DNA of 64,000 nt from Saccharothrix australiensis. GTDB lineage: Bacteria; Actinomycetota; Actinomycetes; Mycobacteriales; Pseudonocardiaceae. Of the stretch, positions 28,443-37,472 are shown in pieces; position 1 is the stretch's first letter; each line of letters starts with the position of its first letter. The stretch is taken from positions 6,597,501 through 6,661,500 of the forward strand of contig NZ_RBXO01000001.1 in the NCBI RefSeq assembly GCF_003634935.1. The letters run 5' to 3'. The notes beneath the pieces were generated by a model, which saw nothing but the letters and a program-made list of their open reading frames with translations, was not told the DNA's origin and did not search any database. A program made the position numbers and the translations under genes.

Positions 28443-29543
28443 CTAGTCCAACCGGTAGGCCCGGCGCGCGTTCTCCGACCCGATCAGGTGAGCGACGCGC
28501 ACCGCGTCCGCCTCGGCGAAGGCGTGCCGCCGCAGGCCGGCCAGCAGGAAGTCCGACAGCGCCCGCCGGAAGAACAGCGCGCCCAGGTGGTAGAACTCGG
28601 CCAGGCCGAAGGCGTCCGTCGAGAACAGGAACTTCCCGAACGGCACGATCTCCAGCGCCTCGGCCAGCAGCCGGCTCGCCTGGTGGCCCACGCTGTGCGT
28701 CGCGAGCCCGAGGTCGACGAACACGTGCGGGAACACCTGCGCCAGGTAGCCCGCGCCCCGGTGGAACGGGTAGTTGTGCAGCAGCATGACCGGCACGCCG
28801 AGCGGCTCGGTGGCCCGCAGCAGGTCGCTCAGCAGCGACGGGTCGGCCCGGTGCAGCGCCAGGTCGCGGTCGCCGTAGCCGACGTGGAACTGCACCGGCA
28901 GCCCGCGCTCCAGCGCCTCCCACACCAGGAACCGCGACAGCACCTCGTCGGCGCACCGCCCGCCGCCGGCCGCCAGCCACCGCTCGCCCGCCGCGACGAC
29001 CTCCGCGTCGGTCGGGCGCCGCCCGGACAGCGCCAACCCGACCCGGTACGCCGCGATCGACTTCGCCGCCACGGCCGGTGCGCGCTCCAACGCCCGGCGC
29101 ACGCGATCCGGAAAGCCCGTGGCGCCTTCGATGATCACCTCTTCGGCGAGCCGTTCCAAGCGGATCACGCCGTGTTCACGCGATCCGGTGAAAACCGAGG
29201 GCCCGACGAGGCGCTCCGGCACCAGCCCGTCGTCTACCAGGAACGTCGTGATCCCGGAGGCCACGAGAAACGCCCGGTTGACCTCCGCCGCGCCCAGCGA
29301 CCGCCGCCGCGCCACGTACTCGTCGGCCGGCGCGTGCGGCGGCAGGTCCAGCAAAGGCGCACACCAGCGCCGCACCGCGAGCCCCACCGACGAGTCGAAC
29401 AGGGACGTGCCCCAGGGGCTCACGACGTCCGCCTGGGTCAACATCTCCTCGAACCCGGTCCGGTCCACGTCGTCCCGCAGCACCCCGTGGCAGTGGTGGT
29501 CCACGAGGTTCAACTCCGCGACGTAAGGCAGCAGCGGCTCCAC
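28443..29543 (-). CDS. amidohydrolase-2-family metal hydrolase, FluG N-terminal-like
   Basis: 366 aa TIM-barrel amidohydrolase (PF04909 type). Metal-binding motif DHHCHG near residue 22, QFHVGYGD near 240, LLHNYPFHRGAGYLA, VFVDLG, and the terminal-strand FSTDAFG. GTG 29543 has TAGTCT seven nt upstream (leaderless). It is divergent from a glutamine-synthetase-like gene with a 37-bp gap; in fungal FluG the two activities are fused as amidohydrolase followed by GS, which suggests the pair acts on one gamma-glutamyl-type compound. Substrate unknown. Confidence 0.82.
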   Translation of the reverse strand: MEPLLPYVAELNLVDHHCHGVLRDDVDRTGFEEMLTQADVVSPWGTSLFDSSVGLAVRRWCAPLLDLPPHAPADEYVARRRSLGAAEVNRAFLVASGITTFLVDDGLVPERLVGPSVFTGSREHGVIRLERLAEEVIIEGATGFPDRVRRALERAPAVAAKSIAAYRVGLALSGRRPTDAEVVAAGERWLAAGGGRCADEVLSRFLVWEALERGLPVQFHVGYGDRDLALHRADPSLLSDLLRATEPLGVPVMLLHNYPFHRGAGYLAQVFPHVFVDLGLATHSVGHQASRLLAEALEIVPFGKFLFSTDAFGLAEFYHLGALFFRRALSDFLLAGLRRHAFAEADAVRVAHLIGSENARRAYRLD

Positions 29544-29550
29544 TTGTTGA

Positions 29551-29556
29551 AGACTA
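29551..29556 (-). promoter_or_regulatory. -10 of the amidohydrolase gene
   Basis: TAGTCT on the minus strand, 7 nt before GTG 29543, in an AT-rich 37-bp divergent spacer. Confidence 0.4.
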
Positions 29557-29580
29557 TGACCTGGTGTAACCACGCACCTC

Positions 29581-30906
29581 ATGGACACCGCGGAACGCGA
29601 CCACCGGCACGCCCGAGCGACCGACCTGCTGGAGGGCCTCGCCGAGCGCGACGTCGTGGCGGTCGCGATCACCTGGGTCGACCACAGCGGCATCACCAGG
29701 GTGAAGTCCGTGCCGCTGCACCGGTTCCCGGACGCCGCCGCGCACGGGGTGGGCTCGTCCCCGGTGTTCGACGCGTTCCTGCTGGACGACTCGATCGTCG
29801 CCGGGCGGCACGCCGGCGGCCCGGTCGGCGACCTGCGGCTGCACCCGGACCTGGACCGGCTCACCGTGCTCGCGGGCCAGCCGGGCTGGGCGTGGGCCCC
29901 TGGCGACCGCCTCGACCAGCACGGCGACCCGCACCCGCAGGACGAGCGCGGCCTGGCCCGCACCGTCGTCGACCGCCTCGCCGGGCACGGCTACGAGGTG
30001 CAAGCCGGGTTCGAGGTGGAGTGGGTGGTCGGCCAGGCCGGCACCGACCTGTTCCGCCCCGCCACGACCGGCCCCGCCTACGGCCACGTCCGCCAGGTCG
30101 AGCTGTCGGACTACTGCGCGGACCTGATCGCCGCGCTGGTCGAGCAGGGGGTCGACGCGCTCCAGTTCCACCCCGAGTACGCGCCGGGCCAGTTCGAGGT
30201 CTCCACCGCGCCCGAGGACCCGGTGCACGCCGCCGACACCGCCGTGCTGGTCCGCGAGACGGTCCGCGCGGTCAGCGCCCGGCACGGCCTGCGCGCGTCG
30301 TTCTCGCCCAAGGTGGTCGCGGACGGCGTCGGCAACGGCGGCCACCTGCACGTGAGCCTGTGGCGGGACGGCCGCAACCTGTTCGCGGCCGACGCGCCGC
30401 ACCACCTGGCCCCCGAGGCCGAGTCGTTCGCCGCGGGCGTCCTGCGCCGCCTGCCCGCGCTGTGCGCGATCGGCAGCCCCTCGGTGGCCAGCTACCTGCG
30501 GCTGGTGCCGTCGCACTGGGCGGGCGCGTTCGCGGTGTGGGGCGTGGAGAACCGGGAGGCGGCGCTGCGCCTGGTCGAGGGCCGCGACCTGGAGGTCAAG
30601 TGCTACGACCTGTCGGCCAACCCGTACCTGGTGGTGGCGGCGACGCTGGCGGCGGGGCTGGCCGGGGTCGTGGACGGCGCGCGCCTGCCGCCGCCGGTCG
30701 GGGTGAACCCGTCCCTGGCGGGCGCGACCAGGCTGCCCACCTCGCTGGCGGAGGCGGTGGACGCGTTCGAGCGCGACGAGGTGCTGGCCGAGGCGTTCGG
30801 CGAGGAGTTCGCGGACACCATCGTCGACGTGCGGCGCGGCGAGATCGCCCGGTTCGCCGACTCCACACCCGAGGAGGTCGCCCACGTGACCCGCTGGCGG
30901 CACTGA
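29581..30906 (+). CDS. glutamine-synthetase-like ATP-dependent ligase (FluG C-terminal/GlnA-III-like)
   Basis: 441 aa of the GS superfamily. N-terminal beta-grasp DHSGITRVKSVPLHRF, catalytic-domain FEVEWVV, FHPEYAPGQFEVS, the GGHLHVS signature (NGGHLHVSLW), and RLVPSHWAGAFAVWGVENREAALR with the conserved NRE/R cluster. It lacks the adenylylation-site Tyr context of GlnA-I, so it probably acts in specialised gamma-glutamylation rather than ammonium assimilation. Divergent from the amidohydrolase gene. Confidence 0.83.
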   Translation: MDTAERDHRHARATDLLEGLAERDVVAVAITWVDHSGITRVKSVPLHRFPDAAAHGVGSSPVFDAFLLDDSIVAGRHAGGPVGDLRLHPDLDRLTVLAGQPGWAWAPGDRLDQHGDPHPQDERGLARTVVDRLAGHGYEVQAGFEVEWVVGQAGTDLFRPATTGPAYGHVRQVELSDYCADLIAALVEQGVDALQFHPEYAPGQFEVSTAPEDPVHAADTAVLVRETVRAVSARHGLRASFSPKVVADGVGNGGHLHVSLWRDGRNLFAADAPHHLAPEAESFAAGVLRRLPALCAIGSPSVASYLRLVPSHWAGAFAVWGVENREAALRLVEGRDLEVKCYDLSANPYLVVAATLAAGLAGVVDGARLPPPVGVNPSLAGATRLPTSLAEAVDAFERDEVLAEAFGEEFADTIVDVRRGEIARFADSTPEEVAHVTRWRH

Positions 30907-30931
30907 GCACCGCCCGGTCGGGGCAGCACCC

Positions 30932-31531
30932 TCAGGGGCTCGCGACGCGCCCGCGCCGCCGCCGGCGCGGGGTGATCTCGCGGCGCAGCCTGGACAGCGC
31001 CCGGTGCTGCGCCACCCGCACCGCGCCGGGCGACGACCCGACGACCGCGGCGGTCTGCTCGGCCGTCAGCCCCACCACGACCCGCAGCAGCAGGATCTCC
31101 TGCTGCTTGTCCGGCAGGACCTTCAGCAGGGCGGCCACGTGGCGGGACAGCTCGACCCGCAACGCGACCTGCTCGGGGCCGTCCTCCTCGCTGGGCGCGT
31201 CGGGCAGGTCCGGCACGGGCTCGGCCCGGTTGCGCAGCGCCGCGCGGTGCGCGTCGGCCACCTTGTGCGCCGCGATGCCGTACACGAACGCCAGGAACGG
31301 CCGCCCGTGGTCCTTGTACGTCGGCAACGCCGTCAGCACGGCGAGGCACACCTCCTGCGCCACGTCGTCGGCCGACGTGAACGAGCGCTCGTGACGCCCG
31401 ACCCTGGCCCGGCAGTAGCGGACCACGAGCGGCCGGATCGAGGCCAGCAACCACGCCGTGGCGAGGCGGTCGCCCGCGACGGCCCGGCGCACCTCGCCCT
31501 CCAACGACCCGGACGGCGGTTCCGGGGCCAT
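30932..31531 (-). CDS. sigma-70 family factor, SigD/ShbA-like
   Basis: 199 aa ECF-length sigma factor. Region 2: SADDVAQEVCLAVLTALPTY with FLAFVYGIAAHKVADAHR; region 4: VLPDKQQEILLLRVVVGLTAEQTAAVVGSSPGAVRVAQHRALSRLR. This pattern matches the actinobacterial SigD/ShbA group. ATG 31531 has GAGG upstream. No anti-sigma gene follows; the downstream gene (GS-like) is convergent at 26 bp. A basic run RRRRRGR ends the protein. Confidence 0.88.
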   Translation of the reverse strand: MAPEPPSGSLEGEVRRAVAGDRLATAWLLASIRPLVVRYCRARVGRHERSFTSADDVAQEVCLAVLTALPTYKDHGRPFLAFVYGIAAHKVADAHRAALRNRAEPVPDLPDAPSEEDGPEQVALRVELSRHVAALLKVLPDKQQEILLLRVVVGLTAEQTAAVVGSSPGAVRVAQHRALSRLRREITPRRRRRGRVASP

Positions 31532-31615
31532 CAGCGGGCCTCGGCTAAGTGCGGATCTCCCACGCGGGACTCCTGGCGGTCGGCGGCAGCTGCCGACCAA
31601 GGTTCTACCGCAAAC

Positions 31616-32338
31616 TCAGGCCGGGCGGCGGGCCAACACGTGCAAGCGGGCCGCCACGTCGCGCAGCGGCGACAGGCTCGCGGCGGCCAGCTCCAGCTCG
31701 GCCAGCGCCTCGGCCGCGCCGGGGTTGCCCTCCAGCACCGCGCCGGGCACCAGGTCGGACACCACGCCGTGGCCCTGGAGCAGCTCCACCTCCAGGCCGA
31801 CGGCACGCACCGCCGCCTCCAGCCCGGCCACGTCGAACCGCCGCTGCCCCTGCTCGCGCACGCCGGCGGGCTGCCCCGCCCCGTCGTCGAGCAGCCGGCG
31901 CGCGTCGACCAGCCTGCCCGCGATCGCCCGGTGCAGCACGGCCGCGAACCGGTTCGCCACCAGCACCGACACCGCGCCGCCTGGCGCGGCGGCGCGCGCG
32001 AGGGCGGCCAGCGCGACCTTCACGTCGTCCACGACCTCCAGCAGCCCGTGCCCGAGGACGAGGTCGGCGGACGCGTCGGCGTCCAGCGCGTCGGCGTCGC
32101 CCTGGACGGCCGTGACGCGGTCGAGCACGCCCGCCTCCGCCGCCCGGCGGTGCAGCGTCGCCAGGGCGTTCGGGCTGGGCTCGACGACGGTCACCGCGCA
32201 CCCGGCCACGGCGAGCGGCACGGCCCACACGCCGCTGCCGCCGCCGACGTCCAGCACCCTGGGCGGTTCCCCGCCCCGGCGCTCCCGCGCGGCGGCCAGC
32301 TCGGCGTCGAGCACCCTGTGTACGGCGTCCGGTCGCAT
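31616..32338 (-). CDS. class I SAM-dependent methyltransferase
   Basis: 240 aa. SAM motif I VLDVGGGSGVWAVPLA near residue 28, acidic motif VTVVEPSP, motif DADALDADASADLVLGHGLLEVV, then a C-terminal helical half. The target is not inferable; it resembles the SmtA/BioC-like small-molecule or tRNA group. ATG 32338 has TAGGCT eight nt upstream, so it is probably leaderless. It is divergent from the ParA-like gene with 34 bp between start codons. Confidence 0.82.
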   Translation of the reverse strand: MRPDAVHRVLDAELAAARERRGGEPPRVLDVGGGSGVWAVPLAVAGCAVTVVEPSPNALATLHRRAAEAGVLDRVTAVQGDADALDADASADLVLGHGLLEVVDDVKVALAALARAAAPGGAVSVLVANRFAAVLHRAIAGRLVDARRLLDDGAGQPAGVREQGQRRFDVAGLEAAVRAVGLEVELLQGHGVVSDLVPGAVLEGNPGAAEALAELELAAASLSPLRDVAARLHVLARRPA

Positions 32339-32346
32339 GGCACTAG

Positions 32347-32365
32347 AGCCTAGAGACCGTAGGCT
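32347..32365. promoter_or_regulatory. back-to-back overlapping -10 elements
   Basis: AGCCTAGAGACCGTAGGCT contains a -10 TAGGCT for the methyltransferase (minus, 32352-32347) and the identical -10 for parA (plus, 32360-32365) as an exact inverted repeat with a 7-nt centre. Each lies 7-8 nt from its start codon. Confidence 0.55.
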
Positions 32366-32372
32366 GCACATC

Positions 32373-33215
32373 GTGCATACGGTGGCGGTGCTCAGCCTCA
32401 AGGGTGGCGTAGGTAAGACGACGGTCGCGTTGGGTCTCGCGTCGGCCGCGTTGCGGCGCGGTGTCCGGACGCTGGTCATCGACCTCGATCCGCAGTGCAA
32501 CGCCACCTCGACGCTGGAGCCCGACGACACCGACGCCAGCATCTACGACGTGCTCCAGGAGCCCACGCTGGAGAAGGTCCGCGCGGCGATCAGGCCCAGC
32601 ACCTGGGGCGCGGGCGTGGACGTGCTGTCGGGCTCGGAGGACGCCGAGCTGCTCAACCACCCCGATCCGGGCGAGTCGCGGCTGGGCAGGCTGCGCGAGG
32701 CGCTGCGCGCGCTGGCGGAGGAGGACGACGCGGAGCCCTACCAACTCGTGCTGCTGGACTGCCCGCCGTCGCTGGGCCAGCTGACCAGATCGGCGCTGGT
32801 GGCGGCGGATCGGGCGTTATTGGTGACGGAGCCCACCATGTTCGCGGTGGCGGGCGTGCAGCGGGCGTTCGAGGCGGTGCAGGCCGAACGGGAGCACAAC
32901 GCGCGGCTCCAGCCGTTGGGCGTGGTGGTGAACCGGGTGCGACCGCGGTCGCACGAGCACCAGTTCCGCATCGACGAGCTGCGTGACATCTTCGGTCCGT
33001 TGGTGATGCCTGTCGCACTTCCGGACCGGTTGGCGGTGCAGCAGGCGCAGGGCGCGTGCATGCCGATCCACGAGTGGGGCACGCCGGGCGCCCGTGAGGT
33101 CGCGTTGGCGTTCAACCTGCTGCTGGCGCGCATACTGCGGCTGAGCCGCAGCCGGCGTCGTCCGGTGCACGAGGACTTCGACGACGAGGAGATCCAGGAG
33201 GCGGTGGAGGCGTGA
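32373..33215 (+). CDS. ParA/MinD-family ATPase, no ParB partner
   Basis: 280 aa. Deviant Walker A LSLKGGVGKTTVALGLA at residues about 7-22, VIDLDPQCNAT switch, and LLDCPPSLGQLTRSALVAAD Walker B region. GTG 32373 has TAGGCT 7 nt upstream. No parB or parS-like sequence is visible nearby, so this is an orphan ParA, possibly for positioning a cargo other than the chromosome. The C-terminus is acidic (EDFDDEEIQEAVEA). Heads an operon with lysE-like and nei2 by stop/start overlaps. Confidence 0.88.
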   Translation: MHTVAVLSLKGGVGKTTVALGLASAALRRGVRTLVIDLDPQCNATSTLEPDDTDASIYDVLQEPTLEKVRAAIRPSTWGAGVDVLSGSEDAELLNHPDPGESRLGRLREALRALAEEDDAEPYQLVLLDCPPSLGQLTRSALVAADRALLVTEPTMFAVAGVQRAFEAVQAEREHNARLQPLGVVVNRVRPRSHEHQFRIDELRDIFGPLVMPVALPDRLAVQQAQGACMPIHEWGTPGAREVALAFNLLLARILRLSRSRRRPVHEDFDDEEIQEAVEA

Positions 33216-33847
33216 GCACGACCGCGCTCCTGGCGTTCGCCCTCGCCGCGCTGCTGATGACGATCACCCCCGGTCTCGACACCATGATGCTGCTGCGCAT
33301 GGTGCTCGGCGGTGGCCGCAAGGCCGGTTTCGTGTGCGGCCTCGGCACGACGCTGGGGTGCCTGGTGTGGGGCGCGGCGAGCGTCGTCGGGCTGACGGCG
33401 CTGCTGGTGGCGTCCCGGTTCGCCTACGACGTGGTGCGGTACGCGGGCGCGGTGTACCTGCTGTGGCTCGGCGGGTCGGCGCTGTGGCGGTCGTGGCGCG
33501 GCACGCGGGCCGAGCGGCCCGCCCGCGCCCCGGTGATCACGCCCGCGCAGGCGCTGCGGGTCGGGTTCACGACGAACCTGCTGAACCCCAAGATCGGCGT
33601 GTTCTACCTGAGCCTGCTGCCGCAGTTCCTGCCGACCTCGGGCGACTCGGCGGGCTGGGCGGCGCTGCTGGTGGGCGTCCACGTCGGCTTCGGGCAGGTG
33701 TGGCAGGTCGCCGTGGTGTGGCTCGCGGGCCGGGCGGCGGTGGTGCTGGCCAGGCCGCGCGTGCGGCGGTGGACCGAGCGGCTGACCGCGTCGGTGCTGG
33801 TGGGTTTCGGTCTCCGGTTGGCGTTCGACAGCGGTGCCCGAGGGTGA
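33212..33847 (+). CDS. LysE/RhtB-family amino-acid exporter
   Basis: 211 aa with about six TM helices. N-terminal LysE motif MTITPGLDTMMLLRMVLGGGRKAGFVCGLG (core GRKAGF), the central NLLNPKIGVFYLSLLPQF and a C-terminal TM pair. The GTG overlaps the parA stop (GTGA). Substrate unspecified; the family exports basic amino acids, homoserine, threonine or their analogues. Confidence 0.9.
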   Translation: MSTTALLAFALAALLMTITPGLDTMMLLRMVLGGGRKAGFVCGLGTTLGCLVWGAASVVGLTALLVASRFAYDVVRYAGAVYLLWLGGSALWRSWRGTRAERPARAPVITPAQALRVGFTTNLLNPKIGVFYLSLLPQFLPTSGDSAGWAALLVGVHVGFGQVWQVAVVWLAGRAAVVLARPRVRRWTERLTASVLVGFGLRLAFDSGARG

Positions 33848-34628
33848 CACGGTCTTCCTGACCGGGCGGCGGCTGGACGAGGCGCTGGCCGGGCGGACGC
33901 TGCTGCGCGCGGAGCTGCGCCACCCGCGGCTGGCCACCGTCGACCTCGCCGGGCGGGACGTGCTCGGGGTGGCCACGGCGGGCAAGCACATCCTCACCCG
34001 GTTCGCCGGCGGGCTGACGCTGCACAGCCACCTGCGGATGGACGGCTCCTGGCACCTCTACCGGCCGGGTGAGCGGTGGCGGCGGCCCGCCCACCAGGCG
34101 CGGGTGGTGCTGGCGGTGCCCGAGCGGGTGGCCGTGGGGTTCGCCCTGCACGACCTGGAGCTGGTCCCGACCGCCGAGGAGGCGCGGCTGGTGGGGCACC
34201 TGGGCCCGGACCTGCTGGGCGCGTGGACCGCCGAGGACGAGGCGGAGGCGGTCGCCCGCCTCACCGCCGACCCGGACCGCGAGATCGGCCTCGCGCTGCT
34301 CGACCAGCGGGTGCTGGCGGGCGTGGGCAACGTCTACAAGTCCGAGGTGTGCTTCCTGCTCGGGGTGTCGCCGTGGACACCGGTCTCCGGGGTGGACGCC
34401 GCCCGCGCGGTGCGCCTGTCCCGGAAGCTGCTGCTGGCCAACGCCACCCGGCCGGTCCGCAACACCACGGGGCTGATGGGGCGCGGCCAGGAGTCCTGGG
34501 TGTACGAGCGGGCGGGCCGGCCGTGCCGCCGGTGCGGCACGCGGGTCCGCGTCGCCGGGCAGGGCGCGGGCGTTCAGGAGCGGACGTCCTACTGGTGCCC
34601 GCGCTGCCAGCCAGGGCCGATCGCTTAG
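33834..34628 (+). CDS. nei2: endonuclease VIII-like DNA glycosylase (Nei2)
   Basis: 264 aa Fpg/Nei-family bifunctional glycosylase/AP lyase for oxidised bases. The mature N-terminus after Met is PEGDT, with catalytic Pro2 and Glu3; the H2TH region ([20 protein letters not shown]) and a C-terminal zinc finger (CRRCG ... YWCPRC, C4 type) are intact. GTG 33834 lies 14 bp inside the lysE-like gene and is forced by the invariant PEGDT N-terminus. Confidence 0.92.
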   Translation: MPEGDTVFLTGRRLDEALAGRTLLRAELRHPRLATVDLAGRDVLGVATAGKHILTRFAGGLTLHSHLRMDGSWHLYRPGERWRRPAHQARVVLAVPERVAVGFALHDLELVPTAEEARLVGHLGPDLLGAWTAEDEAEAVARLTADPDREIGLALLDQRVLAGVGNVYKSEVCFLLGVSPWTPVSGVDAARAVRLSRKLLLANATRPVRNTTGLMGRGQESWVYERAGRPCRRCGTRVRVAGQGAGVQERTSYWCPRCQPGPIA

Positions 34629-34632
34629 GGTT
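34627..34632 (+). promoter_or_regulatory. -10 of pyrD
   Basis: TAGGGT six nt before GTG 34639, a leaderless-type arrangement that also contains the nei2 stop codon (TAG). Confidence 0.45.
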
Positions 34633-34638
34633 ACCGCC

Positions 34639-35658
34639 GTGGTCTACAAGAGCGTGGTGCGCAAGGCGTTGTTCCGGATGCACGGCGGGGACGCGGAGCG
34701 GGTCCACGAGACCACGCTCGCCGCCCTGTCCGCGCTGAGCCCGCTGGCGCGGTTCGTGCGCCGCGCGCCGGCCGGCGAGCGCACCGTGTTCGGGGTCCGC
34801 TTCCCCAACCCGGTCGGGCTCGCGGCGGGGCTGGACAAGAACGGCCGCGCGCTGCCCGCGTGGGGCGCGCTCGGGTTCGGTTTCATCGAGGTCGGCACGG
34901 TGACCAGGCACGCCCAGCCGGGCAACCCCCGGCCGCGGCTGTTCCGGCTGCGCGCCAGCGAGGCGATCATCAACCGGATGGGCTTCAACAACGACGGCGC
35001 GCTGGAGCTGGCGAACCGGCTGGACCGGCTGGGCCCGCCTGCGGTGCCGCTGGGCATCAGCCTGGGCAAGTCGAAGGTGACGCCCGTCGAGGAGGCCCTG
35101 GAGGACTACCAGGCGTCGCTGCGGGCCCTGCACCGGCACGGCGACTACTTCGCGGTGAACATCAGCTCGCCCAACACGCCGGGCCTGCGCAGCCTCCAGG
35201 ACCGCGCGGCGCTGACGTCGCTGCTGTCGGGGCTGACCGCGACCGCGCGGGAGCTGGCCGGGTCCGGCACGCCCAAGCCGCTGCTGGTGAAGATCGCGCC
35301 CGACCTGACCGACTCGGCGATCGGCGAGGTGCTGGAGGTGTGCGCGGAGCACGGCGTGGCCGGGCTGATCGCGACCAACACCACCCTGGCGCGGGACGGG
35401 CTGGCACCGGCGGACCGGGCGCTGGCGGGTGAGGCGGGCGGGTTGAGCGGCCGGCCGCTGGCGGCGCGGGCGCGGGAGGTCGTGCGGTTCGTGAGCCGGG
35501 AGACCGACGGGAAGCTGCCGATCATCGGCGTGGGCGGCATCGCGAGCGCGGACGACGCCAAGCGGATGCTGGACGCCGGGGCGAGCCTGCTCCAGATCTA
35601 CACCGGCTTCATCTACGAGGGTCCGGGGCTGGTGCGGCGGATCGTGAAGAGTGTTTGA
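34639..35658 (+). CDS. pyrD: quinone-dependent dihydroorotate dehydrogenase (class 2)
   Basis: 339 aa FMN enzyme of pyrimidine synthesis, membrane associated through an N-terminal helix. [13 protein letters not shown] near residue 55, [21 protein letters not shown] with the catalytic Ser of class 2 enzymes, [12 protein letters not shown] and [11 protein letters not shown] for FMN phosphate binding. Next to, and convergent with, a UraA-like permease gene. Confidence 0.95.
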   Translation: MVYKSVVRKALFRMHGGDAERVHETTLAALSALSPLARFVRRAPAGERTVFGVRFPNPVGLAAGLDKNGRALPAWGALGFGFIEVGTVTRHAQPGNPRPRLFRLRASEAIINRMGFNNDGALELANRLDRLGPPAVPLGISLGKSKVTPVEEALEDYQASLRALHRHGDYFAVNISSPNTPGLRSLQDRAALTSLLSGLTATARELAGSGTPKPLLVKIAPDLTDSAIGEVLEVCAEHGVAGLIATNTTLARDGLAPADRALAGEAGGLSGRPLAARAREVVRFVSRETDGKLPIIGVGGIASADDAKRMLDAGASLLQIYTGFIYEGPGLVRRIVKSV

Positions 35659-35673
35659 GGTTGTGTTGGATTG

Positions 35674-35716
35674 GCCCGACTCCGTCGGGCGGCTCGGCCG
35701 CCGGCAAGTCGGCGGC
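35674..35716. terminator. two tandem hairpins between pyrD and the permease
   Basis: GCCCGAC-TCC-GTCGGGC (35674-35690) is a perfect 7-bp stem, followed by a second G/C stem GCCGCCG/CGGCGGC. It lies 15 bp after pyrD and between convergent genes, so it may act in both directions. The rest of the gap to 35817 shows nothing. Confidence 0.55.
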
Positions 35717-35817
35717 ACACGGGGCGAGTTCCGCCGATCGAAAAGCGTGATCGGAGAAACACGCGCCGCGAACCACCGACGCGGCCTCGCGGGAGCGGCT
35801 GCGGGTGTTCGTGAGGG

Positions 35818-37059
35818 CTACCGTCGCGCGGCGCGTAGGGAGCGCAGCACCGGGTGCAGGATGACGACCAGCAGCGAGCCCCACACCAGGCCGCCGAGTT
35901 CCATGTCGCCCAGCCGGAGCGTGAGGTCGCCGACGCCCGCGACCAGCGCCGTGCCGCCGACCAGGGCGTTGGCGGGGTTGGCGAGGTCGACGCGGTTGTC
36001 CGTCCAGATGCGCACGCCGACCAGTGTGATCAGCCCGAGCAGCACCAGCGTCGCGCCGCCGACGACACCGGGCGGGATGGTGCCCAGCGCCGCGGTCGCC
36101 TTCGGCGAGAACGCCAGCAGCACCGCCATCCCGCCGGTCACCGCGTAGGCGGCCGTCGAGTACACCCTCGTCACGCCCATCACGCCGATGTTCTCGGAGT
36201 AGGTCGTGGTGCCGGTACCGCCGCCGAACCCGGCCAGGGTCGTGGACAAACCGTTGGCGATGATCGAGTCGCCGACGCTGCCGTCCAGGTTGCGGCCGGT
36301 CAGCCCGCCGACGGCCTTGACGTGGCCCACGTTCTCGGCCACCAGCACGATCACGACCGGCAGGACCAGCAGCGTGACCGACGGGCGCAGCTCCGGCGCG
36401 TGCAGGTCGGGCAGGCCCAGCCAGGCGGCCTCGGCTACGGCCGTCGTGTCGACGACGTCGAGCGCGAACCCGAGCACCCACCCGACGACCACGCCGAGCA
36501 GCACCGACAGCCGGAAGAACAGCTTCCGCCCGAGCACGCCGCACAGCAGGATGATCCCCAGCGTGACGACGGCGAGCAGCGGCTGCACGGAGAACGACGT
36601 CGCCGCGCGGTGCGACAGGTTCAGCCCGATGAGGATGACGACGGCCCCGGTCACGACCGGTGGCATGACGGACTCCAGGAGCCGCACGCCGAGCGCCTTC
36701 ACCGCCACGCCGATGATGATCACCAGCAGGCCGGCGGCGACGACGCCGCCGAGCTGGGCGGCGACGCCCTCGCTGCGGGCGGCGGCCAGCGGCGCGACGA
36801 ACGCGAACGAGGCGCCCAGGTAGCTGGGCACCCGGTTGCGCGTGATGACGAGGAACAGCAGCGTGCCGACGCCGGAGAACAGCAGGGTGGTGCCGACGGG
36901 CAGACCGGTGGCGGCGGGCACGAGGATCGTGGCGCCGACCATGACGACCAGGTGCTGGGCCCCGAACCCCACGGTGAGCGGCCAGCTGAGCCGCTCCTGG
37001 GGGCTGACGGCGTCACCGTCGGTGGTGCGCCCATCGCCGTGCACGGTCCACAACGCCAC
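35818..37059 (-). CDS. uracil/xanthine permease, NCS2 (UraA-like)
   Basis: 413 aa polytopic transporter with about 12-14 TM segments. FGAQHLVVMVGATILVP, the NCS2 signature region (DSIIANGLSTTLAGFGGGTGTTTYSENIG) and NIGVMGVTRVYS are close to UraA-type uracil permeases. GTG 37059 has GGGGAGGG 6 nt upstream. Convergence with pyrD supports a pyrimidine substrate, but xanthine or uric acid transport cannot be excluded. Confidence 0.88.
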   Translation of the reverse strand: MALWTVHGDGRTTDGDAVSPQERLSWPLTVGFGAQHLVVMVGATILVPAATGLPVGTTLLFSGVGTLLFLVITRNRVPSYLGASFAFVAPLAAARSEGVAAQLGGVVAAGLLVIIIGVAVKALGVRLLESVMPPVVTGAVVILIGLNLSHRAATSFSVQPLLAVVTLGIILLCGVLGRKLFFRLSVLLGVVVGWVLGFALDVVDTTAVAEAAWLGLPDLHAPELRPSVTLLVLPVVIVLVAENVGHVKAVGGLTGRNLDGSVGDSIIANGLSTTLAGFGGGTGTTTYSENIGVMGVTRVYSTAAYAVTGGMAVLLAFSPKATAALGTIPPGVVGGATLVLLGLITLVGVRIWTDNRVDLANPANALVGGTALVAGVGDLTLRLGDMELGGLVWGSLLVVILHPVLRSLRAARR

Positions 37060-37472
37060 TCAATGCCCTCCCCGGCGACCAGGCCGGACGTCACTGTCCG
37101 ACCACGGAATCCTGCCACGCCATGTAGTGGCCGCGACCAGATAACGGTCTGATAATCACACGATTGACGTAGGAAAAACCAGGCTGCCGGGTACTTCAGC
37201 GCAACTCGACTACGCGCAGTGATGCAATGGGTGTTCGTGCGGATGGCCCTGCCCCCGACCGCGGGCCACCGCCCACAGCGGCCCCCGAGCGTGCCAGATT
37301 GGGGCGCGACGTGGTCATCCGGTGCACCCGCGCCGGACGCGCGGACCGGTGTCCCGGCGTGACGCCGCCCGACCCGCCTCACCCGGATGGGGGACGGAAG
37401 CACGGCGCGGCACCACCCGGTTCAAATCACCCGGATGAGTGATGGAAGCACGGCGCGGGGCGGGCGCGGCGG
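37060..37472. other. gene-free spacer with AT-rich promoter segment and a direct repeat
   Basis: 37120-37215 is distinctly AT-richer and probably holds the permease promoter (TTATCAGACCGTTATC on the minus strand has two TTATC words). A direct repeat of about 32 bp, TCACCCGGATG...GGAAGCACGGCGCGG, occurs at 37379-37410 and 37427-37459 just beyond pspM. No gene is supportable. Confidence 0.5.

Noticed and set aside
32373..33215. Chromosome-partition locus (ParA).
   Set aside because: No parB and no TGTTTCACGTGAAACA-like parS nearby; only an orphan ParA-type ATPase can be supported.
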